Positions 12,204 to 24,955 of a DNA stretch of 64,000 nucleotides are shown piece by piece. Where the stretch lies: contig CM062213.1 in assembly GCA_031216445.1 (NCBI GenBank), positions 14,075,501 to 14,139,500 on the forward strand, written 5' to 3'. The stretch is from Lateolabrax maculatus (lineage: Eukaryota; Chordata; Actinopteri; Acropomatiformes; Lateolabracidae). Position numbers and translations under genes: made by a program. How positions within the stretch are numbered: the first letter of the stretch is position 1; every line of letters starts with the position of its first letter. Under the pieces are notes generated by a model. The model was not told where the DNA came from and did not search any database. It saw only the letters and a program-made list of their open reading frames with translations.

Positions 12204-15200
12204 ATTAGAGACTGCAGAGAAAGAGTGACAACAAGCACACCATGTGTCAAACAGTGTGTTGTCACCACTGTGTATAACTACTGTCCAAACACAGTGCAAA
12301 CATTCTCTGTTATTGGTGTAACTTACAGAGTTATACGTCCTCTTTCACATAAAGGATTGCCTTTTAAATGTGGAAAACGAAACAATCAGACAAACAGAAT
12401 CCCAAAGTCTTGCAGAGCTCAGTTATTCACTGCTGAAGCATGCTACACACCCTCACTGTTGTAGGAGTGACAACGTGCATGACTACAAGCTCTGACAGTG
12501 TGCTCTGTGCAGGGTCGTATGTCATGATTTAGATAATTGTGTGTCTACTCTAATCAGTTGCCAGTCACTGTGGCTCCAGTCGTGAAAGCTGTTGTCAGTG
12601 ACTTGGACGCTCCGCTCTGATCTGGCTCAGGGGGCAGGCAGCACATCCTGGAGAGGAGACCCAGTGTAAGGTCGCTGTCCCACAGCCGTGTGCCAACTAA
12701 ATGAGTCAAGCCTTTGTGGTAAGTATGGGTGGCTTCTCTTCCGTGACTACTCCCTGACCCATCTTTTTCAAACTCCCTCACCCTCTTCCTCTCTAACTCC
12801 CTTTTTCCACGTGAATCATCAGGCCGATTTAAGTGATGAATATTTGTCCCCAAAAATTCCTCTTCACCTCCTCGTCATGATTTGACTGAAGGTGTAAATA
12901 TCACCAATACTACACTGGCTTTGGAACAACATGACACAGCTCTGTTTGCTGAGCTATAGCCGTGTCACATGAGAGATCTGCATTATGTCACATGGACACG
13001 TGCCTATGCAAACACAAAGGGCCAGTAGACAGCAGGGAGTGGTGTTTGCGCTCTTGTACAAGTAAGGTGTTCGATGGAGGCCAGCGTGTCCATCAGACTT
13101 AAGTCTTTCCCATTATGAAATCCATTTTTCTTCTTTGTGTCTTCTGTTGTTTTGAGTAACAGGCAACCAGGGACTAGGAAAACTCATCTTGGGTCATGTC
13201 TGCTTCTCCTCACACAGAGTGCCAACAACATGCTGACACACTCCCATGAAGTGCTGCCTGTGCGCCTGGCTCTACTGTTCATTCTGTGCTGACGTTATTT
13301 GTCCTGCTCTTACGCTCGCAATTACACAGGCGCAAGTGCATGTGAACATTCATAAACACAAACTCCACACATTCCAGTTTCCAAGATACTTTATCTACTT
13401 CCTATTAGCTCATCTTCCCAGGGCAGGGGAAAGCCAGAGGAAGCAGAGCTGTTGTTGTCTCTCTCGACTGGGTGCTTCCTGTCCTGATAGAGGGCCAAGT
13501 AGAGATATCCCTGAAAGGAGCTGTTGGAAGAGGGGAGGGAAGAGCTAGGTGTTTTGGACTTCTTTCAATGACTTACAATCTTATCTGGCCTGAGTTTGGT
13601 ATGCAGCCACTAGTTGGGCACAGTTTGGGAGAATGTTTTAGAGCCTCACTGCTTCCCCTATCGAATTACAAATAGTAAATAATTTGCAAGGCTGCAGATA
13701 GCTGTTCATCAGTGGACATCATGCTTTCTCACCATACAGAGAATAAGCTCTCATTTCAACCTGTGATTGTTCGGTGTTAATCCGAGAAAACTGCAAGATT
13801 TCAAAGGGATTTGTCTGGTGTTTGCAGCATTCCAGACAGTATTTTTAAAGGAGCTACTTTCAGTACTTTAATGAGCATGAACTTAATTAGTGGGTCCTGG
13901 TGGGAACACTTTGCAAGCTCTCTTCAAAAAAGATTGCAGCTATGCAAGCTCAAAGCACTCACGGAACAGCTGCATTTTTTCTTTTGTTTTTTTATATAAA
14001 CAACCTTTATGCATAGCAGATATCTGTTAACTTGATTTACCCTCTTTCTCTCCGTCATGGCCATGTAGATGTGACTTATTTTGCCATACATCAAGGTTTT
14101 CTGAATAAGTCAAGCACTTCAACATGACAGACTCTGCCATCTTGTTCTCCTGTCAACTTCTGCTGCATTTTAAGATGCTTACTCTCAGTTCCAACTCTAA
14201 TCTGAGCAAAGACAGGCCACCTCGCCGTCGGTCTAGTCTGTGTATCACTCTGTGTGTCCTCTCTCTCTCAACACAATAGTATCCTGAGAGGCTCAATCTG
14301 TGGAAAAATGCAATCGTCTGTGTGTTTGTTGTGGGGCTAATGTAAACATTAGGCTCCTCTTCCTCCGGTCTCCTCATTCTGCTAGCAGATAAGAGAAATA
14401 ATAAGGATAAGGAAATGGATATGATTAAATAATAACATGAAGAGCAGATGCGTCAAGGCTATCATTGGCAGGCAGGACAGCCGAGCGTATCCTTGTCTGA
14501 AAAACGCGATTGGTAATTGGATGACCGGCTATTGTCGCCTACAAATGAAGGACACTGATACTGATGTCGCAGACGTCACAGACACACACGCTCATGGAAA
14601 ATTACTCACACTTTAATATGAAGCTTTGTGCTCGAGTGTATTCTGTGCAGAGTTATTCCAGGGTATTATGGCAGCATTTTAATTAGGCATGGGTAATTAT
14701 CAGGCTGTAGTAAATTAGAGAGAGACGTGCTTAAGGGCTTAATAATCTGAAGTCTAAAATGTTTGATCTCCCTGAAAACCCATAGTGGAAACTTTACGTG
14801 AGCTGAGGATGTTTTCGCAATACTTGCTAAGCATGCTGTACTAAACAAGATGCCATCTTCTTCCTTTTGTAAAACTAGAGGTTCTTTTGAAAATGTCCTC
14901 TGAAGACAGACACTTTCAGGGCCTGTTTCAGGTCATGAGAGATAATGGGGTGTCACAATGTGTCTTAACCACTTCGACATGAGCCCCTATTTAAAGCCAG
15001 TCCTTCAACAAAGGCAGTCTGAGGTCAGAGGGACACGTATGTGGGTGTGATATCTCTTAGCAAAGTGTAAAATGACATTGTTTTCCTGTAAAGTGGATAT
15101 CTCGTTTACGTTTTGCAGTACAAGGGCATACAGGGAAGGCTCTAAATGATGGGAGTAATAGTGTCAGGAGCTTTACAGTGAATACAGTTTTGGAGGGAGA

Positions 15201-15210
15201 TGCGTGGGTA
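12204..15210. other. Intergenic spacer, no gene seen
   Basis: No coding feature. The stretch at about 14,480-14,860 is dense in homeodomain-type TAATTA/TTAATT cores and is noted among the findings as a possible conserved non-coding element. Confidence 0.5.
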
Positions 15211-15285
15211 GAGGGTTTTCTGTATAGACTACTGCTGTCAAAGTGTTGTTTGAAGTGTGGAAATGAAAATGTTTGACTTAAGCAT
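15211..15285 (+). repeat. 75-bp duplicated segment, copy 1
   Basis: It aligns without gaps to 18,904-18,978 with 6 mismatches in 75 bases by hand count (about 92% identity). Neither copy lies in a recognised gene. Confidence 0.9.
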
Positions 15286-16109
15286 GTGCATGTCTGTCTC
15301 TATGTCTGTTTATTGCCTATGTGTAAACTCGAGTGTGTGCAGGCATCTATGTGTGCACACATTTTTTTCATGAGTCAATATGAGTTTATGTGAAGGTCTG
15401 TGTATACAGGAAAGTCTGTTTTTTTACTTGACGAGGAAGTAACAAGCACATTATGCCCCGTGAGCTCGGTGCACACCTCCCACACGCCTTCAGGCTCCAG
15501 AGGCCCTTGCAGTGTTTGGTCTGGGGCGGCTCCCTGGCTGATTTACTTCCTGCCAGGGACCACAGCGGTGTGTGGAGGACAGCAGGAAGGCGGAAAGAAG
15601 GCAAGGATAAACTGAGATTTTTGTTAAATTTAGAAGGCATAATAGCCGTTAATTCTACAAGTCATCGCCTCTTTAAACAGAAGCTGTCTCTCTTACTGAC
15701 CCTACTGTTTTAGTTTATGGTTAGTTCACTGGCTGTATAGTAGACCTACAGGACAAAGCATGACCTATATTTGAGAATCTAAAACAGAAATAAACTTTTT
15801 TACAGAATTACACACCTCAAGGACCATCAGCTTCACTTGTTACATGATTTAAGAATAGGGTGCACAGCAGTGATAACCCATTATTTTTCTGCAGAGCTGA
15901 GAATAATCTGCTGGCTCCAAGATAATTACAGTCCTCATTTAAACACGACTTTGAATGTTCTTTCTACCCGCAGTGAAGGTGGCCCCTGTGAAGCCTCTAT
16001 TTCGCCTTTTGTTTTGCCTTGGCAGTAACATAGTATAAAATAACACTTTCTATCTTTTTTCATGTTTTAGGAGTAAGTACAGTAAATACAATAACACATG
16101 AAGATGTAA
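15286..16109. other. Intergenic spacer, no gene seen
   Basis: Overlapping + strand frames at 15.4-15.7 kb have no recognisable domain and no support as exons. Confidence 0.5.
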
Positions 16110-16445
16110 ATATTGAGATGGATAACAAATTAAAAGAATTACCAACATGTCTTGGTAAAGTAAAGTTTTGGGCCGCTATGAGCCTCCACAACAGCTTTAA
16201 TGATCCTGTCTGTGTATCTCTACTAGAGGGATGAACACCATTACTCCAAAAAGTATTCCATAATTTTGTGTTTTGATGATGGTGGTGGAGAGTACAGTCT
16301 AATACGTCGGTCCAAAATCTCCCACCAGTGTTCAACTGTGAGATCTGTTGATTGCGAAGCCGAGAGCATTTTGTAATTTAACATCTTTAACATGTTCATA
16401 CTCATCACTGACCTTCTCCTGCCCTGCATGGATGCATCCACATTT
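16110..16445 (-). pseudogene. Tc1/mariner-like transposase remnant (C-terminal part)
   Basis: On the - strand the frame at 16,241-16,441 reads WEILDRRIRLYSPPPSSKH. This corresponds to the motif that follows the third catalytic region in Tc1-like DDE transposases (…LWEILDRRVR…SPPPSSKHQL…). Upstream in the same frame, 'SQSTDLTVEHW' replaces the expected SPDLNPIEHLW, so the conserved D-N-P-I-E is already corrupted. Beyond 16,241 the match continues only in another frame with stop codons, into a degenerate C-terminus. The enzyme would have cut and pasted its own DNA in the nucleus. This copy is dead, and no terminal repeats were recognised. Confidence 0.75.
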
Positions 16446-18903
16446 TTTGTTTCTCCACTAATTTATTTAGGTTTTCCCTTTAAATTATCATACTGTATAG
16501 TATAACATAAAACAGTAAATATTATGAAAAGGAATATTTCTGTATAACATGCATGAATAAGTCTAAGGTACCCTAATAAACACACTGATAAAGCTGTGTC
16601 CGTCCAGAAATCAATGTTTTCCAATATAATACCATGGATAAGTGCATTAACTCTGAGAAAAGGAACAAATTATGTTGTTATACAGAGTAGATGGCAGTTT
16701 AGTTATTCATTTGGTAGTTTTCAGCATGTAGCCCCAAGGCCGTTGCAGTCCTTGTACCATTACAATTGTGTTTAGGACAAGACTGTATTTCCACCCACGC
16801 ACGGTTTTCTCACTGGAGGGCCACATTTTGCCCCAAACATATGCGTCTGCACAGCCAAGCTGCACTTAGTGGATGGAAAATCAGAGCTGGACCTCATCTG
16901 CATTCTCGTGGGCCCATAGGCTCGCTCATTAAGAGGCTTGTGTGAGCAGTGATCCAGAGCATTTCTGTTGTGAGGAATTAATGTGGCTGCTGCCCAGCGC
17001 CAGATCAGGTGGCCTGGCTGACTTCATCATGGGCCCTAAATCCATGTGTGAATGGAACAAAAGGCACACTGACAAAGCACATACTCTGCCCTGAATGACT
17101 CAGTCCCTGTCATCAGGCCCTGCCGCATGCATTCATTCATACACACTCACACACACACACAAATGGGGAAACAGGACTTCCTCATCTCACTGGCTGCAGC
17201 TCATCTGTGGACTGCATCCTTCATTACACATGTGTTTTTCTATCCTCTTAGTGTACCCAGAGAGCAATGCTTTCTTAACCCTGTGGCTACTGATTTATAC
17301 CTTGCTCCATTAGAAGTGCCCCCCTTTGATGGCAAACCTGCTGATCTCCTTGGTGGACAACATCTGAAATCTTTATCAGAAGAGCTTGGGGCCTTGGGTC
17401 TTGCTGTGTGCCGTGTTTCTAATATCCCCCATGAGTGAGGCTGAACCAGGAAACCAGGGGAAGAGCAAACTCCCCCAGAAATCAGTTGTTACTTAAGATG
17501 AATAGATTGCTACATTAAGCGAAGCCTAAACCGTCTCCTCTACAGGCCGACATCAGGAACACCGGAAACCTGGGATACTCATCGGCCAAATGCCAGAAAC
17601 AAATGTTTTGGCTTTTTGAAATATAATACAGGTATTACATTGCAGGAAACTGGTAATGTATTTCTTCATGAGACCCTTTAGGATTAAATAATGCAGCCAG
17701 AACAGAAAATGAAAATGTAAGCAAAAGACATTGATATTTTGTACACTGAATATTAGTTGTGAGGCCGGAAACACGGCATATTAGGAGCTTGTTTCCATCT
17801 GTGTCAGTCAATCCTGTGAAGCTCCAGTGGTGCAGCTTGTGAGCAGAGTTGGCTCTGAACCAGCGGCTGGAGAAAGCCGAACCAGCGTGACGTTCTCCAT
17901 CACACCACAGCTGTCGTTTTCACAGCTTCTCCCCAAACACCAGACACAAATGAGAGTGTTGGTGCGAGTGTCTGTGTATGGGACTATGTTTGACTATGAA
18001 TGCAATCTACAGCATGTTCCCATTGTTTTTACTACTTCCCAAAATCCAAAAGAATGAAGAAATATTACAGTATGTTGGCCACACTAATAACCAGCCATCA
18101 TAATTACTAACATGACTTTGATTCAGTCTCAGTCATAGGATGAGCTCGCCAATAACTCCCCCGGTCTATGTCTATAGTGATCCTTGGGTCGTGGAGACTA
18201 AACACACCCTGTCATCAAGGAGGCGGACTGGCTCGCTCCACCCATTACTAACATCAGGCTGTGGCTGCACTTGAACCACTCAACATAACAATGTCGAGGA
18301 GTGATGCAATGATGACTCGTTATTGCTGCTTTTGGTTATATTGAGCTCCAAAATAGAAAATACCTGTGTGTGAGGCAATTTACCCTAAAATCCCTTAATT
18401 TCCCAGAAGTCTTTGTACCAATACAGGAAGTGATTAATAACTGGAGCAGCCAGAGGACTCTCAGGAGTTTGGTATGGTTAACAAGTAGAAGTGCTTTAAT
18501 ATGGTCGTATTTACATTGTAGTGAGAGATGACAGCCTGTTGCCTAGGGATTTGTGTTTTGTTTTCCACAGCAGGAGCCAAGAGTGTGTGGGTCTGCAAGA
18601 CGAAACCACGATCCAGCAGTAATACACGGCGATGTGTCAGCCAGGGCCTCGGCTGTGGTGCTCACAGCTGCACCGGCTGGACACAGAGCTCATCTGCAGT
18701 GTGAACCATGGGGGCAGGACACAATCATGTTGAAATGAATAGTGTAGTCTTTCTTTTGGCTACTGTTGTATTTCTCTCTGGATAATTAGGAGTTGTCTGA
18801 CGCTCTTTGTGCTCTAAATAATAAGTTATAATATAGCACCTTTGTAGGTTTGAGTCAGAAATTGTTTTACAATTAACAAATACATTAAAACAAGTCAGGT
18901 AAA
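16446..18903. other. Intergenic spacer, no gene seen
   Basis: No supported gene. Frames at 17.1-17.4 kb and 17.8-18.06 kb have no recognisable domain. Confidence 0.5.
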
Positions 18904-18978
18904 GAGGGTGTTCAGTATAGACTACTGTTCTCAAAGTGTTGTTTAAAGTGTGGAAATGAAAGTGTTTGACTTAAGCAT
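18904..18978 (+). repeat. 75-bp duplicated segment, copy 2
   Basis: Same orientation as 15,211-15,285, ungapped, 6 mismatches. The similarity stops sharply after 'gacttaagcat' in both copies. Confidence 0.9.
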
Positions 18979-19124
18979 CAGGGAAATACCTATTTTCTTA
19001 CATCCCTGACCATGAAGATAGTTTTAACTTTATTAACTTTATTTGCAAAGGTTTTGAGATATCAGTTTTGCCACAACCCAAATACAATGGAGGTTAATGC
19101 AATTTTGAAAGTTTTCAAAATGTG

Positions 19125-19440
19125 CTTTTAAAGGAATAGTTTGATGACTTACCAGCATGCTTATTTAATTTCTTGCTCAGTTAAATGAGAAAATCAATAC
19201 CACTCTCATGTATCATGTCTCATGTACAGTAAAAATTAAGCTAGTTAGATTAGTTGAGCATAATGACAGGAAACGGGGAAACCGCTAGCCTGGCTCTGTC
19301 CAAAGGTAACAAAATCCTCCTATACTAGCACCTCTAAAAATTGTTATGTCTCGTTTGTTTGAACACAGTAACACAGCAACGTGTTTATATATTTATACTT
19401 TGTTTGGCCACATACCTGATGTCGGCCTCAAAGTAAATCA
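19125..19440 (+). repeat. Dispersed teleost repeat (class unsure)
   Basis: It contains, in order, 'aaaggaatagtttgatgac', 'aaaatcaataccactctcat', 'gctagcctggctctgtccaa' and 'aggtaacaaaatcctcctat', then 'atgtctcgtttgtttgaaca'. From memory this is a high-copy, non-coding interspersed repeat of percomorphs. A short relic, perhaps of the same family, is at 62,078-62,120. Confidence 0.62.
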
Positions 19441-21899
19441 TCACACTGACTGACTACCCGCTGACTGTCGAGTGTCTATACATTAGTATGCGTGCAATTA
19501 TGCTTGATTATTATATATTCATATTATATTTAAGAATATTTTTGTGGTGGTTTGTTCTTGAGAAAAAATTACCTTACAAAATCTCTTTCCAAAAAACAAC
19601 CTCCCACTACACTCACTACTGTATAACTTTGATGTAAACAGTTTATATTGGAGTTACTTTTTGGCTGCATTCAGACCAAATCAGGCATTGTTGTGAGAAC
19701 GCCAGCCCTTCCATTCGTTTGAATGGGGTTAGTGCGTTTAGGCTGTGGTGGTGGGAAAAAGGCAAAAAGTTGAAACAGAATCAACTTTTGGAGAAACGCG
19801 ACATGAAGTCACGCTGCCAATCACACAAGCTGGTGATCAGACTGCTGTACAACCTTGCCATGAGGGAATACAAAGACATACAATTGCCACCATCACCCAA
19901 ATGGGCCGTACAACCCCATGCTACTCGCCGCAACATGTAATTTGGTCTGAATGCAGCCTTATTCCCAATGACAACTGTTCAAACCTTGGTTTAAGGCAGT
20001 CCTTTGACAAAAAAGGTAAACAAAGCAAAAGCAAACACAAATTTAACACATATTCACTGGAATCTCTTTACAGGCTTGACATCACCTTACAATAACACTG
20101 AAGCTTTTGCTGCTGTGTTTATATCAGTGTGAACTTTGGACGCAGGCTAAATATGCACGTAATTTAATTACCTCAGCAGTCAGGGGTAATCAATGCTGTG
20201 ACCTCCATAGTGAATAAATCATTTACACTGATGATACAGGTTTTTTTTTTTTTTTTTGCCTCATTTCTAACTAAACTCCACCCTTCCTGTTGGTGAGGGA
20301 TTTATAGTAATAAGCTGAGAGAATGAAGCGTCACTCCATAAGCATATCATTGTGTTGGAGTGTGAGCCACAAAGGGAAATTCCTTTCTGCTCCAAGTGCA
20401 GCTGAAAGGAAAACGAGCCAAAGGTGTCATTTTGGGGGAGGGATGATTCTGGATGTGGTGGATAAAGCTGAGCGTGAGTCATCGAGCAGAACCAAAGAAA
20501 AGGCAAAGTAATATTTCCTGAGAAGGATATCCTCTTTGACACGAGTTCTTTCATCTGCCATCTCAAACTCTCATCAGCGCTGCCTCTGGCTTTGGGTGCT
20601 TATCTCCCTCCCTGACTAACTTTATAAGGAACTTCCTGTAAGTGATGACATCACAGCATGGCTCACAAATTGGGGGTGGAGGGGGTGGGGAGGCTGAAGT
20701 GGGAGGAGAGACAGTTTGGACATGAAGCCTATTTATCTCACTGAATGTGTCTGTTTAGTGGAACATGGAAAGTTTTAATAACAGATTTAGAAATGTAAAG
20801 CAGGAACACACAAACACATGAATTGCCAAACTGGATTTGATTACATTTCATTTCTCTCACTTTTGAAAATGTACCTTTGGCATTGTAGGTGAGTCACATC
20901 AAACTTGTAAATAATTCTTAATCCAAACTCCGACGCTAATATCATTCACGTTAACACACAAACTAAAAATCTCAGCAAAGAAAACATTCGCCCCTTCCTC
21001 TACTGGTCGCAACTGGCCCTGGGGAATCCCAAAAATGTGCCTGAAATTATAAAGGGGGATTAGTGAGAGCCTGGTCCATGTAGGGGCCAAATATGTAATG
21101 ATAAGCCTTTTGGGTCCAGGGGATCCCGTGCCCAAGCTGCAAAGGATTTACGAACTCAGGCACAAGTACACTCTGTTCTCTCTCCACACACACCTCTGCT
21201 TTCTGCCACTATTGATTCAACACACAAGTTGTTTGTAGCCATTGTATCGCTGTGTTTGGTTAGTGTGCATGTCAGTGTTGGGTTTGTTTCACTCGGGTCG
21301 GTTAGGTGACACCACTTAAGTAGGCTAAGTGACTGAAATGGAAGATGTGAGGGATTGCACGTCTAAGATTATTCATATATTAATCTGAAATGAGACAAAG
21401 AAAATTCTATGTATAATAATCCTGTAGCCTAGGTTATCTAATTACACTGTGTTTAAGTGCACATTATGTCAGGTAAGCAGAGAACAGATCTCGCTAAAAG
21501 AAAATGCCCAGGGTGATCTGATAAGCGAACAGCTAAACAATCTGGGCTGCATTCAGTTGGCAGCAGAACACTGTGTAGATAAGAGCGTGGCTGTGTTTCT
21601 TTGCCTGCTGTCTGTGTTATCTACCCTGGAGCCATCCCCATTACTGCCTCTGTCTCTCCGCAGAGCTGTATGCCTGTTGATTGTGAAACCACACAAGACA
21701 CACATTTAAAGTACAATACAGGTCATAAAACGGAAGGTTTTTAAAGGTTAAACTTTAAGGATAATGTTCCACTTCATCATTATGACTCTGCAAAGGAACT
21801 GCTGCACACGACAGGATGCAATTAGGAAGAGACATCACTGCACCGTCTCCACTGATCTGAGCTGTATGTCATTTGTGCACAGGGCAGCTGCAGGTCTCA
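19441..21899. other. Intergenic spacer upstream of errfi1
   Basis: No coding exon supported. It contains a poly-T run at 20,240-20,258. A compact block at 20,620-20,665 (TTCCTG, then TGATGACATCA) has ETS- and AP-1/CRE-like cores. Its proximity to errfi1 makes an enhancer conceivable, but nothing in the sequence proves it. Confidence 0.5.
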
Positions 21900-22213
21900 C
21901 TGTCGAGGCGTCCACCCCATCCCACTGAGCACTCTATCAGCTGACCGAGTCCCCGCGCTCGCACCTGCTCTGATCCTCGCAAACGGAGCACTGCAGACTT
22001 TGATCGCACCGAGTCCACTGGGCCTTAAATTAGCCCCTGCATGTGCACGCCCGAGGGGTGACTCCGCCGCCCCCCCCCCCCCCACGCGCAGTCCGCACTG
22101 CGCCGCCGCACGTACGCTGCGGGGAGACGGGCGAAAAACGAAGGGGCTGCGCCTTTAAGGGGCAAGTGTGCGAGGCGGAGCCACGGCGCACTAACAGCGC
22201 CGGGCTGATCTCC
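21900..22213 (+). promoter_or_regulatory. errfi1: CpG-rich promoter region of errfi1
   Basis: CpG density rises sharply from about 21,905, unlike the AT-rich flanks, and continues into the non-coding first exon. A C-run at 22,069-22,083 and the block 'ctgcgcctttaaggggc' near 22,146 lie in it. The CCTTTAAGG core is close to, but one base shorter than, an SRF CArG box, and TTTAA could also serve as a weak TATA. ERRFI1 is known as a growth-factor-induced immediate-early gene, so an SRF-type input would make sense, but this is inference. The transcription start is not determined. Confidence 0.6.
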
Positions 22214-22372
22214 ACAGTGTCACACTATAGCCGGAGCGTCCCCGATGCGACAGGAATCTGAAGATTACAGACTTCAAAATCAGAACCCACCCGAGAGACC
22301 CGAGGAGCTACGATCCGGACCGAGGGGGAGCGCAGGAGTCCGCCAGCGGAGGGGATCCGCCACGTTGTTTGG
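22214..22372 (+). other. errfi1: errfi1 exon 1 (5' UTR; left end approximate)
   Basis: The donor GTGAGT follows base 22,372. Mammalian ERRFI1 also has a non-coding first exon in a CpG island and begins translation in exon 2. The left end is a guess. An ATG at 22,245 opens a 60-codon upstream ORF that runs across the splice (see findings). Confidence 0.65.
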
Positions 22373-24499
22373 GTGAGTTCAGGAGAGGGATTAAAACATG
22401 TTTTGGGTGCTGTTCAGGACCCGTGTGTCGCGCGTCTATTGTTTTGTATGTTGGTGCCAGCACGACTGATTGATGCAACTTCAGGTCCTATTGCGATTAT
22501 CATTGATGTCCATGCTTTGGGCTGTATCTTGTTATTTTTATTTTATTTTTATTTTATTTTATTTTTGTATTTCCCGACGGACACAGCGAGGCATTCAGAG
22601 GAGCAGCTTTGTCTTTAAGCCGAAATTGCGAGGATTTAAAAAAAAAAAAAAAAAGGTTCTGGCACAGAATAATTGAAAAAGCGGTAACACACTTGCCAAC
22701 TCTTACTGTTAAGTCTACTTCATGACAAATCCACGATTGGAAGATGTTTCGATCCCGATTGCAGATCTATAACCTGGCCCGATTCTTTGAGTTAGTGTGC
22801 ACTCTCTTATTTGTGTCTTTTCAGCTCAAACAAAAGGGAAATGACAATTCCGCCTGTATCATCATTTACTGACTTGTGTGTTGTGGCGTGAGTCACCTGC
22901 CTGCTAGAGGGCATTTAACCATTATTATCTCAATCCGGTAAGGTGAGGGGGTGTGCGCGCTGTTTGCTTGCCGCACAGGTAGAGCGGGTATGGTTGCTCG
23001 GAAACCGCTGCAGGGGAGTCGTGAGCGGGGTGTGAACTCCTCCTTGCAAGGTCTGCGTGTGACTGCTGCAGTCCTGAATCGAAGGCAAGACTATCTGCTG
23101 ACGTTTGACATCCCTGCTGACCCCACCAGACCCCCCCCCCTCTCCGGCCACCACTGGGCCCCTGTGTTATCTGCACATTGAGCCTGTCCACCTAGTTGTA
23201 CAGACAGAAGGGCCAGGCTTGGCCATAAAAAGGCTCCCATCCCCTGGTCAAATTATCTGAATGAATTAATTCCTCCTGAAGAGGGTTAATGCTCGGCATG
23301 GCTACACATCATTTGTTTAATCCTGTTGCCTGTAAATGCTTTTATGGTTAACTGCCAGGGTGAACTGTCTTTGCACCTGTTGCAAGAGGAAGCACAAGCC
23401 CCCGGGGGTTCATTATCGAGGATCATGTTGCTTCCCATCCCCGCCGAACCGAATCGACGGCCCTGGGCAGGGGGATTGCACGCCTTGTTGGGCAGTTGGC
23501 TCGGGCTGATGCCCCAGGCTTCCTGTTGTTTTAGAGCTTTGTTTCTCGCCAGCTGTCAGGGCAGCACATAAATATGGCTCACAGGAGACCAGGAACGAGG
23601 GGGCAATGTTCTTCTCAGTCATCACTTCAACATTATAAGGAGGACAGCGTGTCTCTGGGTGTGCACGCACCTCATTTGTGGTCTCCAGAAGAGATGACCA
23701 CCAGGGCTATGGATGCACCTGTTTTTTTCTGGATTCTGAAAATAGGATTAATAGGAAAAATAGGACTGATGTCTTTCTAGGATTTGTGCAACAATGCACG
23801 TAACGGCGATCACAGACGTGGTGTACAACAAAGACACCTATAGGTACACTAAATACTTTAATATAACATTTAGTGATTTTCTTAACTCATTTTACCAGAG
23901 ATTGTGACATACAGAACAGGTTAATCCAATGTGAGGCAAATAATCTGATCAGATTTTGCTTCCAGTGACTCTCTGACCCCAGAAATATTGACAAGCTGCA
24001 GTGTTTCCTCCGATCTGAATATTGTATACATTGTTTACTCAGCCCTGACACATACTTGAAGTGTCACGAACATTCAGGTCATTTGACTTAAGGAGTTCTT
24101 GCAACATCAGGTGCATCTCTGGTAACAGGAGCAGCCCCTTCCTCCGCTGTTCAGGACAGGCGAGATTGCAGCACTGGAGCACAGCACAGTCAAGGTTTAA
24201 AATAAACTGTAAACTTATTAAGACTGGAGGCACAGTCTGTAGAAATAGAAGTTGGAAAGTTGGTTAATGAGTTCAGACTTAAGATTGCTATGTTGAACTT
24301 CTATAGACTCTATAGGCAGAAGGCTATTTGAGGGGGGATGCCATCCCCCTTGTTTGCAAAATGACCAAAATGCATCCCCCTTTTAACCTGCCGTCCGCTA
24401 GTAGCAGAGAGAGTGCAGTCATATGAGGCGCCTACTGGACAAAAGCCGAGCGAAAAGTGTGAGAGGAAACAAATGTCAGTGAAACATGTTGAAGGACTG

Positions 24500-24645
24500 G
24501 AGGTGCGTGAGAGGTTGAAAGTACAAGAGCGAGAACAAGTTACCGCACGAGGGAGACCGAGTTATCACTGTGCGCCAGAGAGAATGAGTTACTGCGTGAG
24601 AGAGGATGAGTTACCGTGCGAGAGAAGTTGAAAGTGTGCGAGAGA
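24500..24645 (+). repeat. Degenerate short tandem repeat
   Basis: Imperfect copies of a unit like 'gcgagagaggatgagttacc' recur about every 27-40 bp. They lie inside a segment bounded by CCCCC-rich motifs ('gccatcccccttg' near 24,340 and 'acatccccccagat' near 24,700). The ends may mark an unknown mobile element. Confidence 0.5.
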
Positions 24646-24904
24646 CACCAAGATGTTATTGCACCAGGAAGGGTGAGGGGGTGTACTCCCATCAGAACAT
24701 CCCCCCCAGATAAAAATTACCCAATCCCCTACTGGATATAAGTGAAGTGTAAAGATTATTTAGCAAATATTAAAACAGTTGTTGAATTAAGTAGACTTGA
24801 AGAACAAAAAACAATTATGCATTCTAGCAACATTTCTACAACCATAGCTTTGTTAGGGACTTTGTTAGTTTGGTCTTTCTACTGCTTTTATGCTTTTTCA
24901 AAGT

Positions 24905-24955
24905 AAAGATAAGATAAAACTTTATTCATGCCACACTGGGGAAATTCACTAAAAT
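24905..24955 (-). mobile_element. 3' tail of a LINE-like element
   Basis: The + strand has 'aagataagataaaactttatt', then 'ccacactggggaaattcact'. The reverse complement ends in a TTATC-type simple repeat after 'aatttccccagtgtgg', as in the 3' tails of common teleost retroelements. Only the tail remains, and the class is not certain. Confidence 0.45.

Noticed and set aside
22043..22261. ORFs across the poly-C/CpG region at 22.0-22.3 kb
   Set aside because: Composition-driven Pro/Gly/Arg frames in promoter DNA. Only the upstream ORF starting at 22,245 lies in likely exon sequence.
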